From: Phenylobacterium sp. CCH9-H3
GTDB taxonomy: Bacteria; Pseudomonadota; Alphaproteobacteria; Caulobacterales; Caulobacteraceae
Direction: 5' to 3'
DNA: 31,572 nucleotides
NCBI RefSeq assembly: GCF_001557235.1
Contig: NZ_LSJI01000102.1
Coordinates: 1-31,572 of the forward strand
Shown: positions 21,875 through 30,650 of the stretch, one piece after another
How positions within the stretch are numbered: the stretch's first letter is position 1
How the letters are laid out: the number at the start of each line of letters is the position of its first letter
Translations under genes and position numbers: made by a program
The notes under the pieces: generated by a model
What the model was told of the DNA's origin: nothing
Seen by the model: the letters and a program-made list of their open reading frames with translations, nothing else
Databases searched by the model: none

Positions 21875-22756
21875 TCACGAAGCGGGCGGCGCGACAGCCT
21901 CCGCCTGAACCGGGGGCGCCTGGAGGGGCGGGGCGGCGAGCAACTCGTCGAACAGCAGCCGCCATCCGGCCGCGTCGTTGCGCCAGATCCGCACGTAGTG
22001 GCCGCGCTGTTCCGCACCGTCCGCGGTCCAGCGCGCCGCGCCATAGGTCCAGGCCAGGTCGCCGGCGCTGGAGGCCTGGCCGCCCTGGGGGGCGAAGGCG
22101 ATGGACGTGGGCCGGGTCGCGAGCTCGGCCTCCAGGTCGGCGCGGCTCGCCGGGGGCTTGCGGCGCGAACCGACGATGCGGCCATCGTCTGCGACCACCG
22201 ACAGAAAGGCGGCGGGCGCGTCGGTCTTCGCCGCGGCGTGCAGCGCGACCTCGGCCTTCATCACCTGGTTCATGGCCTTGGCGGACGAGCCGGCCTGCCG
22301 GGCGGCGAGCTTAGCGTAGGCGACGTCCGACCCTTGCGGCGCGGCGCCCGTCTGGTCGCTGGGCGGGCCGCCGTCGAACAGCCACTTCCAGGCCCCGTCC
22401 GGTTGCTTGGCCCAGACCGTGAAATAGTAGCCGCCCGGCGCGCCGTCGGCGGTGTAGGGGCCGGTGGTGAAGCCGAGGTCCCCCGAACGGGCGATCCCGG
22501 CCCACAGGGGCCACCAGATCAGCTCCACCCCCTTCGGCCGCGGCTGGCCGTAGACGGCCTTGGCGAGCAGGGGCTCGGGCGCAAACACGATGCCGTCGGG
22601 CGCCGAATGCTTCAGGAAGCTGGCCTGCACGCCCAGCGCCTGGCCGTCGGCCGCGAAGGCCCGTTCGGCGGCGACGACCGGCTCGGGCGTCACCGGGGCG
22701 GCGAGGGCAGGGAAGGCGAGGAAGGCCGCGATCAGGGCGACGCTAGAGGACCTCAA
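21875..22756 (-). CDS. Secreted protein with two NTF2/SnoaL-like (DUF4440-type) halves, inserted between hslV and hslU
   Basis: The 293-residue product has a Sec signal ([16 protein letters not shown], cleavage ~20). The first repeat unit is at ~26-140 ([30 protein letters not shown], then [21 protein letters not shown] and [21 protein letters not shown]). The second is at ~160-275 ([29 protein letters not shown], then [15 protein letters not shown] and [22 protein letters not shown]). Both follow the SnoaL/DUF4440 pattern ('GDLGxTxG...YxxxWxxxxxGxWkxxxD'). The start is TTG 22756, with GGAGA 8 bases upstream, inside the last 14 bases of hslV. It probably sits in the hslVU transcript. No catalytic role is evident. 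Confidence 0.75.
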   Translation of the reverse strand: MRSSSVALIAAFLAFPALAAPVTPEPVVAAERAFAADGQALGVQASFLKHSAPDGIVFAPEPLLAKAVYGQPRPKGVELIWWPLWAGIARSGDLGFTTGPYTADGAPGGYYFTVWAKQPDGAWKWLFDGGPPSDQTGAAPQGSDVAYAKLAARQAGSSAKAMNQVMKAEVALHAAAKTDAPAAFLSVVADDGRIVGSRRKPPASRADLEAELATRPTSIAFAPQGGQASSAGDLAWTYGAARWTADGAEQRGHYVRIWRNDAAGWRLLFDELLAAPPLQAPPVQAEAVAPPAS

Positions 22757-23294
22757 CCGTCAGTTCTCCATTGGTGTAGACGCAGATGTCTGCGGCGATA
22801 CCCATGGCTTTGCGTGCGACCGTCTCCGCGTCCAGGCCCTTTACGTCCAACAGCGCCCTGGCTGCTGCGAACGCATAGTTCCCGCCGGAGCCGATGGCGG
22901 CGACGCCGTACTCCGGCTCCAGCACGTCGCCCACGCCGGTGACGGTGAAGATCTGGTCCTTGTCGGCCACCAGCAGCATGGCTTCCAGGCGGCGCAGGTA
23001 GCGGTCGGTCCGCCAGTCCTTGGCCAGGTCCACACAGGCGCGGGCCAGCTGCTCGGGATACTGCTCCAGCTTGGCCTCGAGCCGCTCGATCAGGGTGAAG
23101 GCGTCGGCGGTGGAGCCGGCGAACCCCGCGATAACCCGGCCGCCGGCCAGCTTGCGGACCTTTTTCGCAGTGCCTTTGACGATGGTCTGGCCCATGGAGA
23201 CCTGGCCGTCGCCGGCCACGACGGTCTTGCCGTCCTTGCGGACCGCGAGGATCGTGGTCCCGTGCCAATCGGGGAAGGCTGAGCTATTCGACAT
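22743..23294 (-). CDS. hslV: ATP-dependent protease peptidase subunit HslV
   Basis: The dodecameric Ntn-hydrolase core of HslUV, 183 residues. The first 12 residues ([12 protein letters not shown]) are a short propeptide; cleavage exposes Thr13 of [24 protein letters not shown] as nucleophile. [53 protein letters not shown] and [15 protein letters not shown] complete the family pattern. ATG 23294 gives the standard propeptide; a longer frame to 23375 reads antisense through the MoeB gene. It is divergent from the MoeB-like gene, with 39 bases between starts. Confidence 0.97.
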   Translation of the reverse strand: MSNSSAFPDWHGTTILAVRKDGKTVVAGDGQVSMGQTIVKGTAKKVRKLAGGRVIAGFAGSTADAFTLIERLEAKLEQYPEQLARACVDLAKDWRTDRYLRRLEAMLLVADKDQIFTVTGVGDVLEPEYGVAAIGSGGNYAFAAARALLDVKGLDAETVARKAMGIAADICVYTNGELTVEVL

Positions 23295-23333
23295 CCGGGC
23301 GATGTGAGCAGCGCGCCCGCCGAGGTCAAGGGA

Positions 23334-24080
23334 ATGACATTCGACGATGAGGAGATCGAACGCTACGCCCGGCACCTGGTGCTAGGCGAGGTGGGCGGCC
23401 CGGGACAGCAGAAGCTGAAGGGCTCCAGCGTGCTGGTGGTGGGCGCCGGAGGGCTCGGCGCGCCGGTGTCGCTGTACCTGGCGGCGGCGGGCGTGGGCAC
23501 GATCATCCTGGCCGACCCGGACGATGTGGACCGCTCGAACCTGCAGCGGCAGGTGATCTACGCCGAGGACGACCTGGGGCGGCCCAAGGTGGACGCGGCG
23601 GCCGACCGGTTGGCGGCGCTGAACCCGCATGTGTTCGTGGCGGGGTTCCAGGGCGCGTTCGACGCCGCCACCGCCGACCAGCTGGTCGAGGGCGTGGACC
23701 TGGTGCTGGATGGCACCGACGACTTCGCCACCCGCTACTGCGTGAACGACGCCTGCGTGCGCCACGGCAAGCCCCTGGTGTCCGGGGCCATCGGCCGCTG
23801 GACGGGCCAGGTGGGGGTGTTCGGCCGCCAGCCCTGCTACCGTTGCCTGGTGCCCGAGATCCCGCCCGACGCCGAGACCTGTGTCGCGGTGGGCGTGGTG
23901 GGCGCGCTGGCGGGCGTGATCGGCTCGATGATGGCGCTGGAAGCGGTGAAACTGATCGTGGGCGCCGGCGAGCCCCTCGTCGGGCGCCTGCTGATCTACG
24001 ACGCCCTGGCGGCGGAGACCCGCACGGTGCGCGTGGCCGGGGATCCCGACTGTCCGGTCTGCGGAGGCGCCGCCGCCTAG
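23334..24080 (+). CDS. moeB: MoeB/ThiF/HesA-family adenylyltransferase (E1-like)
   Basis: Activates the C-terminal Gly of a ubiquitin-like sulfur carrier (MoaD or ThiS type) by adenylation. The 248-residue protein starts [21 protein letters not shown] (typical) and has the Rossmann ATP site [23 protein letters not shown], [24 protein letters not shown] and the [14 protein letters not shown] motif. Four zinc cysteines are present as CYRC (~175) and CPVC near the C-terminus. No rhodanese domain is fused. ATG 23334 is preferred (GAGG 8 bases upstream); an in-frame GTG at 23304 would add 10 residues. MoeB and ThiF cannot be separated by eye. The stop overlaps the convergent S9 peptidase gene by 4 bases. 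Confidence 0.9.
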   Translation: MTFDDEEIERYARHLVLGEVGGPGQQKLKGSSVLVVGAGGLGAPVSLYLAAAGVGTIILADPDDVDRSNLQRQVIYAEDDLGRPKVDAAADRLAALNPHVFVAGFQGAFDAATADQLVEGVDLVLDGTDDFATRYCVNDACVRHGKPLVSGAIGRWTGQVGVFGRQPCYRCLVPEIPPDAETCVAVGVVGALAGVIGSMMALEAVKLIVGAGEPLVGRLLIYDALAAETRTVRVAGDPDCPVCGGAAA

Positions 24081-26071
24081 ATGTGCTTGCCGATGAACGC
24101 GGTCGCGGTCTCCAGCACCGTCTTCCAGGTGGCGTCGGACCAGCCCCGGTGGCCTTCGCCTTTCAGCTCCACGAGGTCGCACGTCTTGCCGGCGGCCTTC
24201 AGGGCCTTGGCCATCTGGCGCGACTGCTTGGGGTCGACGATGGTGTCTTCGGTCCCGTGGATCAGCAGCACCGGCGCCTGGATCTCGGCTGCGCGGCGCG
24301 CGGGCGAGGCGCGGACCAGCAGGTCTTCGTCGGCGCGCGGGTCGCCCATGGAGGCGCGCCAGTAGGCGTAAGCCGGCGAATCCGCCCCGTCCTCCCGCCG
24401 GGAAAAGGCCAGGCTCTCGATCAGGTCCGCGTCGCCGGCGATGGAGACCACCGCCCGGTAGAGGTCAGGCCGCCGCACGGCGCCCATCAGGGCCGAGTAG
24501 CCGCCATAGCTGGCGCCCAGGATCGCCAGCCGCTTCGGGTCGGCCCGGCCCGCGGCCACGAGCTGGGCCACGGCGTCCTCCACGTCCGCCTGCATGCGGT
24601 CGGCCCACTGGCGGCGACCCTGCTCGGCGAAGGCCCGCCCGTAGCCGCCCGAGCCGCGGAAGTTCGGTTGCAGCACCAGCCAGCCGCGCGCCGCGAGGGC
24701 CTGGGCCGTCAGGTCGTAGTCCAGGTAGTCGCGCACCTCCGGTCCGCCGTGCGGCATCACCACCATGGGCCGCGGCCTGCCTGACGCCTGGATCGGGACG
24801 GTCAGGTAGGCGGGGATCTCGGCCCCGTCGCGCGTGCGGACCTTCAGCGCCTCGCCCTTGGCGAGCCGTTCGGGCGTGAGCCAGGGCTTGCAGTGGCCCA
24901 CATACTCCAGCCGCCGCGTCGTGCGGTCGTAGACCTGGAACGAGCCCGGCTCCTGCGGCCCCGTCGCCCGGAACAGCATCCGATTGTGGGCGACGTCGAT
25001 GTCGTAGAGCTGGACGTTGCAGGCGTTCTTCAGGGCGGCGTTCACGGCCCGGAAGTGAGGAGCCAGCGCCGGGTCGGCGAACTCGTAGTTGAGCCGGTCG
25101 TCCCAGTAGGCGCTGGCCACCAGCTTCAGGTTCTCGTCGACGAAACAGGTCTCGAAGTCGCGATCCGGCCGCTCGGCGATCACGTCGCCGAACGAGAGGC
25201 TGGCCAGGTCGAAGGTGCGGATCACGCTGGTGTCGCGGCCCTCCATGCGCTGGCAGACCAGGAACACGCCGGCCTCGGGGGTCGGGCCCACCACGTCGAA
25301 GTCGGGCAGCTTCTTGCCCTCGGCGAACCGCGACTTGCGGATCAGCTTCCAGTCCTTCTCGCCGGGCGCGCGGCCATAGACCCACCCGACGGTGCCGCGG
25401 GCGTTGGAGTCCATCCGCAGCATCGGAACGCCGCCCTGGGTGAGCCAGAAGTCGGTGGCCGCCACGCCCTGTTCCACCAGTTCGGCGGCGCCGGTGTAGA
25501 CGTCCACCTGGAACAGGCCATAGGCGCCGCGGCTGTCGTTCCACGCCTGCATCAGCACCCGGCGCGGATCGTCCTTCAGATAGTCCACCACCCGGGAGGC
25601 GTCGAAACCGCGGCGCAGCACCGAGCGCGATCCGGCGAACATCACGACGGGGTCCTGGCCCTTGAGATCGACCGAGATCACCCGCTTCACCGGAACGGGG
25701 ACGAAGGTGTCGTAGAACCAGAGGCCGTAGGGCTGGCCCTTCTCGTCCTTGTGGAAGGTGATCCAGATCAGCAGGCGCTCGTTGTTGGCCCATTCGACGT
25801 GGCTGACCGACTGTTCGCCGATGACGGCCGCGTCAGGCCGCGCCGACAGGTCGGCCAGGCGGGAGAGCGTGACATAGGCGCTCTTCTTCCCGTCCTTCAC
25901 CTGGGTGCGCAGGATCGCCAGCTGCTCGCCGTCGGGCGAGATGGCGGCATCGTGGACCTCGGGCTCGCGCAGCAATTCGTCGAGGCTGGGCGGCGTCGGG
26001 GCCGCGCCGGCCGCCTGGGCCGCAACGGGCGCCATCGCCGCGGCGGCGAGCATCGCGCGGCGCGTCAGCAT
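24077..26071 (-). CDS. S9-family prolyl-oligopeptidase-like peptidase, exported
   Basis: A 664-residue serine peptidase. The N-terminus has a twin-arginine-like signal (TRRAMLAAAAMAP...AQAAG). Residues ~30-400 form a seven-bladed-propeller-type region with repeated Trp/Asp turns (ISPDGEQLAILRT, HVEWANNERLLIWITF). The C-terminal alpha/beta hydrolase domain shows MVVMPHGGPEVRDY, LQPNFRGSGGYGRAF, the nucleophile elbow GASYGGYSALM (Ser521), the acid loop LLIHGTEDTIVDP and the catalytic His in KGEGHRGW. This is the S9C/acylaminoacyl-peptidase pattern common and multi-copy in Caulobacterales, which use such enzymes for extracellular peptides. The gene stands alone, divergent from the autotransporter across a 190-base gap. 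Confidence 0.93.
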   Translation of the reverse strand: MLTRRAMLAAAAMAPVAAQAAGAAPTPPSLDELLREPEVHDAAISPDGEQLAILRTQVKDGKKSAYVTLSRLADLSARPDAAVIGEQSVSHVEWANNERLLIWITFHKDEKGQPYGLWFYDTFVPVPVKRVISVDLKGQDPVVMFAGSRSVLRRGFDASRVVDYLKDDPRRVLMQAWNDSRGAYGLFQVDVYTGAAELVEQGVAATDFWLTQGGVPMLRMDSNARGTVGWVYGRAPGEKDWKLIRKSRFAEGKKLPDFDVVGPTPEAGVFLVCQRMEGRDTSVIRTFDLASLSFGDVIAERPDRDFETCFVDENLKLVASAYWDDRLNYEFADPALAPHFRAVNAALKNACNVQLYDIDVAHNRMLFRATGPQEPGSFQVYDRTTRRLEYVGHCKPWLTPERLAKGEALKVRTRDGAEIPAYLTVPIQASGRPRPMVVMPHGGPEVRDYLDYDLTAQALAARGWLVLQPNFRGSGGYGRAFAEQGRRQWADRMQADVEDAVAQLVAAGRADPKRLAILGASYGGYSALMGAVRRPDLYRAVVSIAGDADLIESLAFSRREDGADSPAYAYWRASMGDPRADEDLLVRASPARRAAEIQAPVLLIHGTEDTIVDPKQSRQMAKALKAAGKTCDLVELKGEGHRGWSDATWKTVLETATAFIGKHI

Positions 26072-26171
26072 GGTCCGAACGGAAGTGCCAGGCGCATTGA
26101 ACGCCGATGCTTGAGGCTCGCGCGCGCGCCCGTCAATGGCGCCCAGGCGCGCAGGGGTCGGCGTGGCCGTG

Positions 26172-26197
26172 GCAACAGTTTGTCACGATAGGTCACG
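26172..26197. promoter_or_regulatory. Three 10-bp-phased GTnACR-type half-sites upstream of the autotransporter esterase
   Basis: GCAACA (26172-26177), GTCACG (26182-26187) and GTCACG (26192-26197) recur at exact 10-base steps; a further TCAC appears at 26204. Direct repeats one helical turn apart are how OmpR/PhoB-type regulators bind. A matching pair occurs upstream of the window's own OmpR-type regulator (30167-30182). The site lies 65-90 bases before the esterase ATG. Confidence 0.5.
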
Positions 26198-26261
26198 CGC
26201 CGCTCACAGGCCGGCGCCGTCGCCGCAGGATGGTCCCGCTCCCACGAGTGAGGAGTACCCT

Positions 26262-28061
26262 ATGCCGCCCTTTCCGAACGCCGCTCCCCGCCGGCTGACC
26301 TCGCGCCTGCTGGCGGCCAGCGCCACGCTGGCCCTCGCGGCGCCCGCCGCCGCCCAGGAAGCCTCGCCCTACGGCCGCATGGTGGTGTTCGGCGACAGTA
26401 TCTCGGACGGAGGCGCCTATGGCGCCAAGGCCCCCGCCGGCGCGGGCAGCTTCACCACCAACCCGGATCCGGTGTGGGTGGAGGTGATCGCCTCTGGGAT
26501 CGGCCTGCCGCTCACGACCCACGTGGCAGGGGGCGACAACTACGCCGAGGGCGGCGCGCGGGTGAAGGAGGCCCGTCCCGATGCGCCGGGCGACCTGCCG
26601 CGCACGCCGGTGGTCAACCAGATCGACGCCTTCCTGGCCAAGGGCGGGACGTTCGACCCTGGCACGCTGGTGGTCATCCAGGGCGGCGGCAACGACGTCT
26701 TCGCCACCCAGACCAATGGCCTCGGCTTCACGCCCGGCGACCTGGCGGTCCTGGATCAGGCCGCCCTGGACCTGGCGGCGCAGGTGAAGCGCATCGAGGA
26801 CGCGGGCTCGGCGACGATCGTCACGGTCAGCGTGCCCAGGTTCGAGGTCTTCAACAGCCGCTACCGGTCCGCCCTGGCCGCCACCGGCGCCAACGTCCTC
26901 TATGTCGATGTGGCGGCCCTGATCGCCGAGATCGAGGCCAATCCCGGCGAGTTCGGCATCGTGAACACCACCGACCGCGCCTGCCGCGGCACGGCGCTCG
27001 ATTCGTTCCGCTGCCTGCCCGGGACCTATGTGACGCCCGACGCCAACCGCACCTATCTGTTCGCCGACAACGTCCACTTCACCGGCGTGGTGCACGAGAT
27101 CGAAGGCGACGCGGTGCTGGCGGCCCTCCGCGCCCCGAGCCAGGTAGGCCAGCTCCCCTTCACGGCCCACGCCATCATGCGCTCCACCCAGGACGGCCTG
27201 GCCGAGTTCGGGCGCGCCGAGCCGGCCCGGGGCGGCGGCTGGAGGCTGTTCGGCTGGGCGGAGGGCGGCCAGTTCGACATCGACACGCGCGCCCGCGCCA
27301 GCGGCGTGGACGGCGACACCGCCGCGGCCACGGTCGGCGCCCTGCGGACGGTGCGGCCCGGGGTCACCGTGGGCGGGGCGTTCAGCTGGAGCCAGACGGA
27401 TGGCGAGTTCGGCGGCGACACCGGCGGCTTCGACCTGCGCACCGTGACCGTGACGGCGTTGGCCCGGGTCGAGCGCGGCCCGTTCGACGCCGCCCTGCAC
27501 GCCGCCTATGGCGACCTGGCGTTCGACGATGTCGAACGGCGCGTGGCGCTGGGCCCTGCCGAGCGGATCGAGGTCGGCGACACCCACGGGCGGATGTGGT
27601 CGGCCGGCGCTGAGGTCGGCGTGACCCGGCAGGCGGGCGCCTTCACGGTGCGGCCGCTGGCCGGGCTGCGCTACGAGCACGTCACCGTCGGCGCCTATGC
27701 CGAAGCCGGCGCACGGTCGACCCAGATCACCTTCGGCAAGCAGACCGTCGAGAGCCTGACCGCCTCGCTCGGCGCCGAGGCGGGCTGGGCCGCGACGGAG
27801 CGGGTCCGGCCGTTCGCGCGGCTGAGCTACGAGGCCGATCTCCTGGACGAGGCGCAGGCGCTGACGATCACGCCCAGCGGCGCGCCGGTTTCGTTCACCA
27901 GCGAGACGTTCCGGCCGGACGATAGCTACTTCGCCTATGGGGTCGGGGTGACGGCCGAGCTGCAGGCCGGGCTCTCCGGCAGCCTGCTTGTGTCCGGGAC
28001 GTTCGGGCGCGGTGCGATGGACACCGCCGGGTTGCGGGTCGGCCTGCGCGGGCGGTTCTGA
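26262..28061 (+). CDS. GDSL-type esterase/lipase autotransporter
   Basis: A type V secreted esterase of 599 residues. Signal peptide 1-~31 (LLAASATLALAAPAAAQ). The SGNH/GDSL passenger (~38-330) has block I MVVFGDSISDGG with nucleophile Ser46, block III GGGNDVF, and the Asp/His pair in LFADNVHFTGVVHEI. From ~340 a C-terminal autotransporter beta-barrel starts with GWRLFGWAEGGQFDID, contains alternating-hydrophobic strands (TVGGAFSWSQTDGEF, FDAALHAAYGDLAF, RPFARLSYEADLL) and ends GLRVGLRGRF with the terminal Phe used by the BAM machinery. AGGAG seven bases before ATG 26262 fixes the start; the open frame upstream has no similarity. It resembles EstA/EstP-like enzymes. Confidence 0.94.
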   Translation: MPPFPNAAPRRLTSRLLAASATLALAAPAAAQEASPYGRMVVFGDSISDGGAYGAKAPAGAGSFTTNPDPVWVEVIASGIGLPLTTHVAGGDNYAEGGARVKEARPDAPGDLPRTPVVNQIDAFLAKGGTFDPGTLVVIQGGGNDVFATQTNGLGFTPGDLAVLDQAALDLAAQVKRIEDAGSATIVTVSVPRFEVFNSRYRSALAATGANVLYVDVAALIAEIEANPGEFGIVNTTDRACRGTALDSFRCLPGTYVTPDANRTYLFADNVHFTGVVHEIEGDAVLAALRAPSQVGQLPFTAHAIMRSTQDGLAEFGRAEPARGGGWRLFGWAEGGQFDIDTRARASGVDGDTAAATVGALRTVRPGVTVGGAFSWSQTDGEFGGDTGGFDLRTVTVTALARVERGPFDAALHAAYGDLAFDDVERRVALGPAERIEVGDTHGRMWSAGAEVGVTRQAGAFTVRPLAGLRYEHVTVGAYAEAGARSTQITFGKQTVESLTASLGAEAGWAATERVRPFARLSYEADLLDEAQALTITPSGAPVSFTSETFRPDDSYFAYGVGVTAELQAGLSGSLLVSGTFGRGAMDTAGLRVGLRGRF

Positions 28062-28065
28062 CGCC

Positions 28066-29382
28066 TCAGGCCGCCTTCAGCCGCACGGTGGCGCGCAGCC
28101 CGCCCTCGGGCCGGTTCTCGAGGGTGAGGCTGCCGCCCTGGCTCTCGGCCAGCCCCTCCACGATGGCGAGCCCGAGGCCCGCGCCCCCCGTGCCGCGACC
28201 CCGCGAGGGCTCCAGGCGCTCGAACGGCTGGGTGAGGCGGGCCAGGGCCGCGGGCGGGGCGCCGGGCCCGTCGTCCTCCACCGCGAGGATCACGGTCTCG
28301 CCCTCACGCCAGGCCCGCAGCCGCGCGCTGCCGCCGTAGCGGACCGCGTTGTCGGTGAGGTTGTCGAGGATCCGGTGCAGGGCGATCGGCGAGGCGCGGA
28401 CCTGCAGCGGTCCACCAGGTGGCGTGGCGTCGGACACCGGTTGGCCCAGTTCGCGGCGGCGCTGGACCAGGGCGGCGAACTCGGCGCGCACGTCCAGGGC
28501 CTCGGGCTCGCCGCCGGGCGCGCGCGTGACGCCCCGGGCGAACAGCAGGGCGTCGTCCACCAGCTGGCCCATCTCCTCCAGGTCGGCGATGGCGCGGGCC
28601 TGCTGGTCCGGGTCCGAAATGAACTCGGCCCGCAGCCGCAGGCGGGTCAGGTAGGTGCGCAGGTCGTGGGCGATGGCGGCCAGCATGCGGGTGCGGTCGT
28701 CCAGCAGGCCGCGCACCCGGTGCTTCAGCTCGTTGAGCGCCGACGACAGGTCCCGCACCTCGCGGACCCCACGCTCGGGCAGGTCGTGGGCGTGGACGTC
28801 GTCGGCGATGCTGCGGGCCGCCCGGGCGAGGCGGCGCACCGGCCGGATGGTCCACAGGCTGACCGACAGCACGCCCAGCATCACGGCGAGCGCGGCCAGG
28901 GCGAAGACGTAGGCCCGCTCGGCGACCCTCTGGACCAGGGTCTGGTTGCGCTGGACGATCATCACGTCGCCGGTCCGCAGGCCGACGAGCAGCCGCACGC
29001 GCCCGAGCGAGGGTTGCTGCCGGCGGACCTGGATGCGGAAGGGCCGGCCCTGCAGCTCCTCGCCGTACCGATCGAAGAAGCGGGCGAGGCGGGGCACGCG
29101 TTCGGCCGCCGCGCCGTTCGGCTCGATCGGAAATCCCTCGACCACCTCCACAGCCATCGGGCCGCGGTTGAGGGCGTCGACGACCAGCGGCCGGACATCC
29201 GGCGGCGCGGCCTCGACCGCCCGCGCCATGGCCGCGGCGTCGCGGGCGGAGGGGAGGCGGAAGACCAGGGGCCGGCCGTCGGGCCAGATCACCACCGCCA
29301 GGACGGCCGCCTGCAGCAGCACCAGCCCCACGGTCATCACCAGGGCCAGCCGCAGCGCCAGGCTGTCGCGCAGGCGCGGCAT
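28066..29382 (-). CDS. Sensor histidine kinase
   Basis: A 438-residue inner-membrane kinase. Transmembrane helices are at ~10-32 and ~158-178, enclosing a ~125-residue periplasmic sensor region rich in Arg/Val without a recognised domain. The HAMP segment is ~179-230 (RPVRRLARAARSIADDV). HisKA has His239 in IAHDLRTYLTRLRLRAE; the usual Pro after the His-box (HDLRTPL) is Tyr. The HATPase_c domain has the N box DNLTDNAVRYG, G1 DDGPG, and G2 GTGGAGLGLAIVEGLA. It overlaps the response-regulator stop by one base (TGATG), so the pair is one operon. The signal sensed is not deducible. Confidence 0.94.
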   Translation of the reverse strand: MPRLRDSLALRLALVMTVGLVLLQAAVLAVVIWPDGRPLVFRLPSARDAAAMARAVEAAPPDVRPLVVDALNRGPMAVEVVEGFPIEPNGAAAERVPRLARFFDRYGEELQGRPFRIQVRRQQPSLGRVRLLVGLRTGDVMIVQRNQTLVQRVAERAYVFALAALAVMLGVLSVSLWTIRPVRRLARAARSIADDVHAHDLPERGVREVRDLSSALNELKHRVRGLLDDRTRMLAAIAHDLRTYLTRLRLRAEFISDPDQQARAIADLEEMGQLVDDALLFARGVTRAPGGEPEALDVRAEFAALVQRRRELGQPVSDATPPGGPLQVRASPIALHRILDNLTDNAVRYGGSARLRAWREGETVILAVEDDGPGAPPAALARLTQPFERLEPSRGRGTGGAGLGLAIVEGLAESQGGSLTLENRPEGGLRATVRLKAA

Positions 29383-30104
29383 CAGCTCTTGGTGACGGGC
29401 AGGGCGAACAGATAGCCCCCGCCTCGTATGGTCCGGATCACCGTGGGCTGACGGAAGTCGTCGCGCAGCTTGCGGCGCAGGCGGCTGAGCTGGACGTCGA
29501 TGGTGCGGTCGAAGGGCGTGGCGTCCCGGCCCCGGGTCCAGTCCAGCAGCTGTTCGCGGGTGAGGACCCGCTGCGGATGGGTCACGAAGGCGAGCAGCAG
29601 GTCGAATTCCCCGCCTGTGAGCTCGACGTCCGCGTCCTGCGGGTCGGTCAGGCGGCGCCCCGGCGCGTCCAGGGTCCAGCCGCCGAAGCGGTAGGTCTCG
29701 CGCGGCATCGGTCGCGCGGTGCTGTGCGCCTCGCGCGTGCGGCGCAGGACCGCCCGCACCCGGGCCACCAGTTCGCGCGGGTTGAACGGCTTGGCCACAT
29801 AGTCGTCGGCGCCCAGCTCCAGACCCAGGATGCGGTCGATGTCGTCGCCCTTGGCGGTGACCATGATCACCGGCGTCTGCACCGGGGCGTTGCGCAGGCG
29901 CCGGCAGATGGACAGGCCGTCCTCGCCGGGCAGCATCAGGTCCAGGAGCACCAGATCGACCCGCCGCCGCTCGAGCAGCCGGTCCAACTCCTCGCCGCGG
30001 GCGCAGGTCGCCACGTCGAAGCCCTCGCGGGTCAGCAGGCCGTCCACCAGGAGGCGGATCTCGGGGTCGTCCTCGACGACGGCGATCAGGGTGCTCTCGG
30101 ACAT
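29382..30104 (-). CDS. OmpR/PhoB-family response regulator
   Basis: A 240-residue cognate regulator of the adjacent kinase. The receiver domain (1-~120) has the acidic pair EDD (11-13), phosphoacceptor Asp55 in VLLDLMLPGEDG, Thr in IMVTAKG (~83) and Lys in DDYVAKPFNPREL (~105). The winged-helix effector domain (~140-235) has ELTGGEFDLLLAFVTHPQRVLTREQLLDWTRGRD, then RTIDVQLSRLRRKLRDD and IRTIRGGGYLF. ATG 30104 gives the normal receiver start; the longer frame to 30146 adds a non-homologous leader. Phased half-sites upstream of its own promoter region suggest autoregulation. Confidence 0.95.
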   Translation of the reverse strand: MSESTLIAVVEDDPEIRLLVDGLLTREGFDVATCARGEELDRLLERRRVDLVLLDLMLPGEDGLSICRRLRNAPVQTPVIMVTAKGDDIDRILGLELGADDYVAKPFNPRELVARVRAVLRRTREAHSTARPMPRETYRFGGWTLDAPGRRLTDPQDADVELTGGEFDLLLAFVTHPQRVLTREQLLDWTRGRDATPFDRTIDVQLSRLRRKLRDDFRQPTVIRTIRGGGYLFALPVTKS

Positions 30105-30166
30105 GGCGGACGCTCGCCGACTAGTTCGCAGACCGGTCGCGGCCACGGAAGCCGCAAACGGACGCG

Positions 30167-30182
30167 GTTACACTTCGTCACA
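30167..30182. promoter_or_regulatory. Paired GTnACA half-sites upstream of the two-component operon
   Basis: GTTACA (30167-30172) and GTCACA (30177-30182) are direct repeats exactly 10 bases apart in the 153-base gap between the response-regulator gene (start 30104, leftward) and the Ser/Gly-rich secreted protein (start 30258, rightward). The pattern equals the phased sites at 26172-26197. The sequence is distinctly AT-richer than its surroundings. It could serve either divergent gene. Confidence 0.5.
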
Positions 30183-30257
30183 AACGGGCGCCCCGGGTTC
30201 ATGGGCCGACCAAACCGAGGCGCGAGAACGGAGACGTCCTAACACACGGAGTTTCCC

Positions 30258-30650
30258 ATGCGTCCCCAACTTCTCCTCGCCTGCGCGGCGCTAAGCCTCG
30301 TGGCGACCGCCGCCGAAGCCGCCGGCAGCCGGAGCGGCTCGCGCTCGGTCCAGGGCCGGTTCGGCCACGGCTATGTGGCCAGCGGCTCGGTCGACTGGGG
30401 GAACGGCGCGGTGTCCCGCCAGGGCCAGCGCACCTTCAACAACGGCATGAGCCAGTCCGGCTGGAGCACCCTCTACCGCACCGACGACGGCTATACCCGT
30501 AGCCGCGGAGCCTCCGGCTCGGGCGGCCGCGCGATCTCGGCCACCAAGGACGTCTCGTTCGACGACGGCGGCGTCACCGTCAACCGCTCGGGCAGCACGG
30601 CCTCGGGCGACAGCTGGTCGCGCTCGCGCACCTGGCCGCGGCCCGACTGA
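30258..30650 (+). CDS. Secreted Ser/Gly-rich protein of unknown function
   Basis: A 130-residue product with a Sec signal (LLLACAALSLVATAAEA, cleavage after Ala ~22). The mature part is strongly enriched in Ser, Gly, Arg and Thr, with short repeats of the type GSRSGSRSVQG, RGASGSGGRAIS and SGSTASGDSWSRS. No Cys or membrane segment remains in the mature part, so it is probably a periplasmic or surface protein of low complexity. I do not recognise a family. GGAG at 30248-30251 precedes the ATG by 6 bases. Its stop overlaps the EF-hand gene start (TGATG), so the two are co-translated. Confidence 0.8.
   Translation: MRPQLLLACAALSLVATAAEAAGSRSGSRSVQGRFGHGYVASGSVDWGNGAVSRQGQRTFNNGMSQSGWSTLYRTDDGYTRSRGASGSGGRAISATKDVSFDDGGVTVNRSGSTASGDSWSRSRTWPRPD

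Noticed and set aside
21859..22185. N-terminal extension of HslU
   Set aside because: Out-of-frame reading through the SnoaL-like gene; the HslU family start is at 21858.
24465..25793. 442-residue minus-strand frame overlapping the S9 peptidase in another frame
   Set aside because: Arg/Gly/Pro-rich out-of-frame translation of the peptidase gene; no family signature.
26193..27680. 495-residue minus-strand open frame opposite the autotransporter
   Set aside because: No recognisable domain, Arg/Gly/His-biased shadow composition, fully inside a convincing GDSL autotransporter gene.
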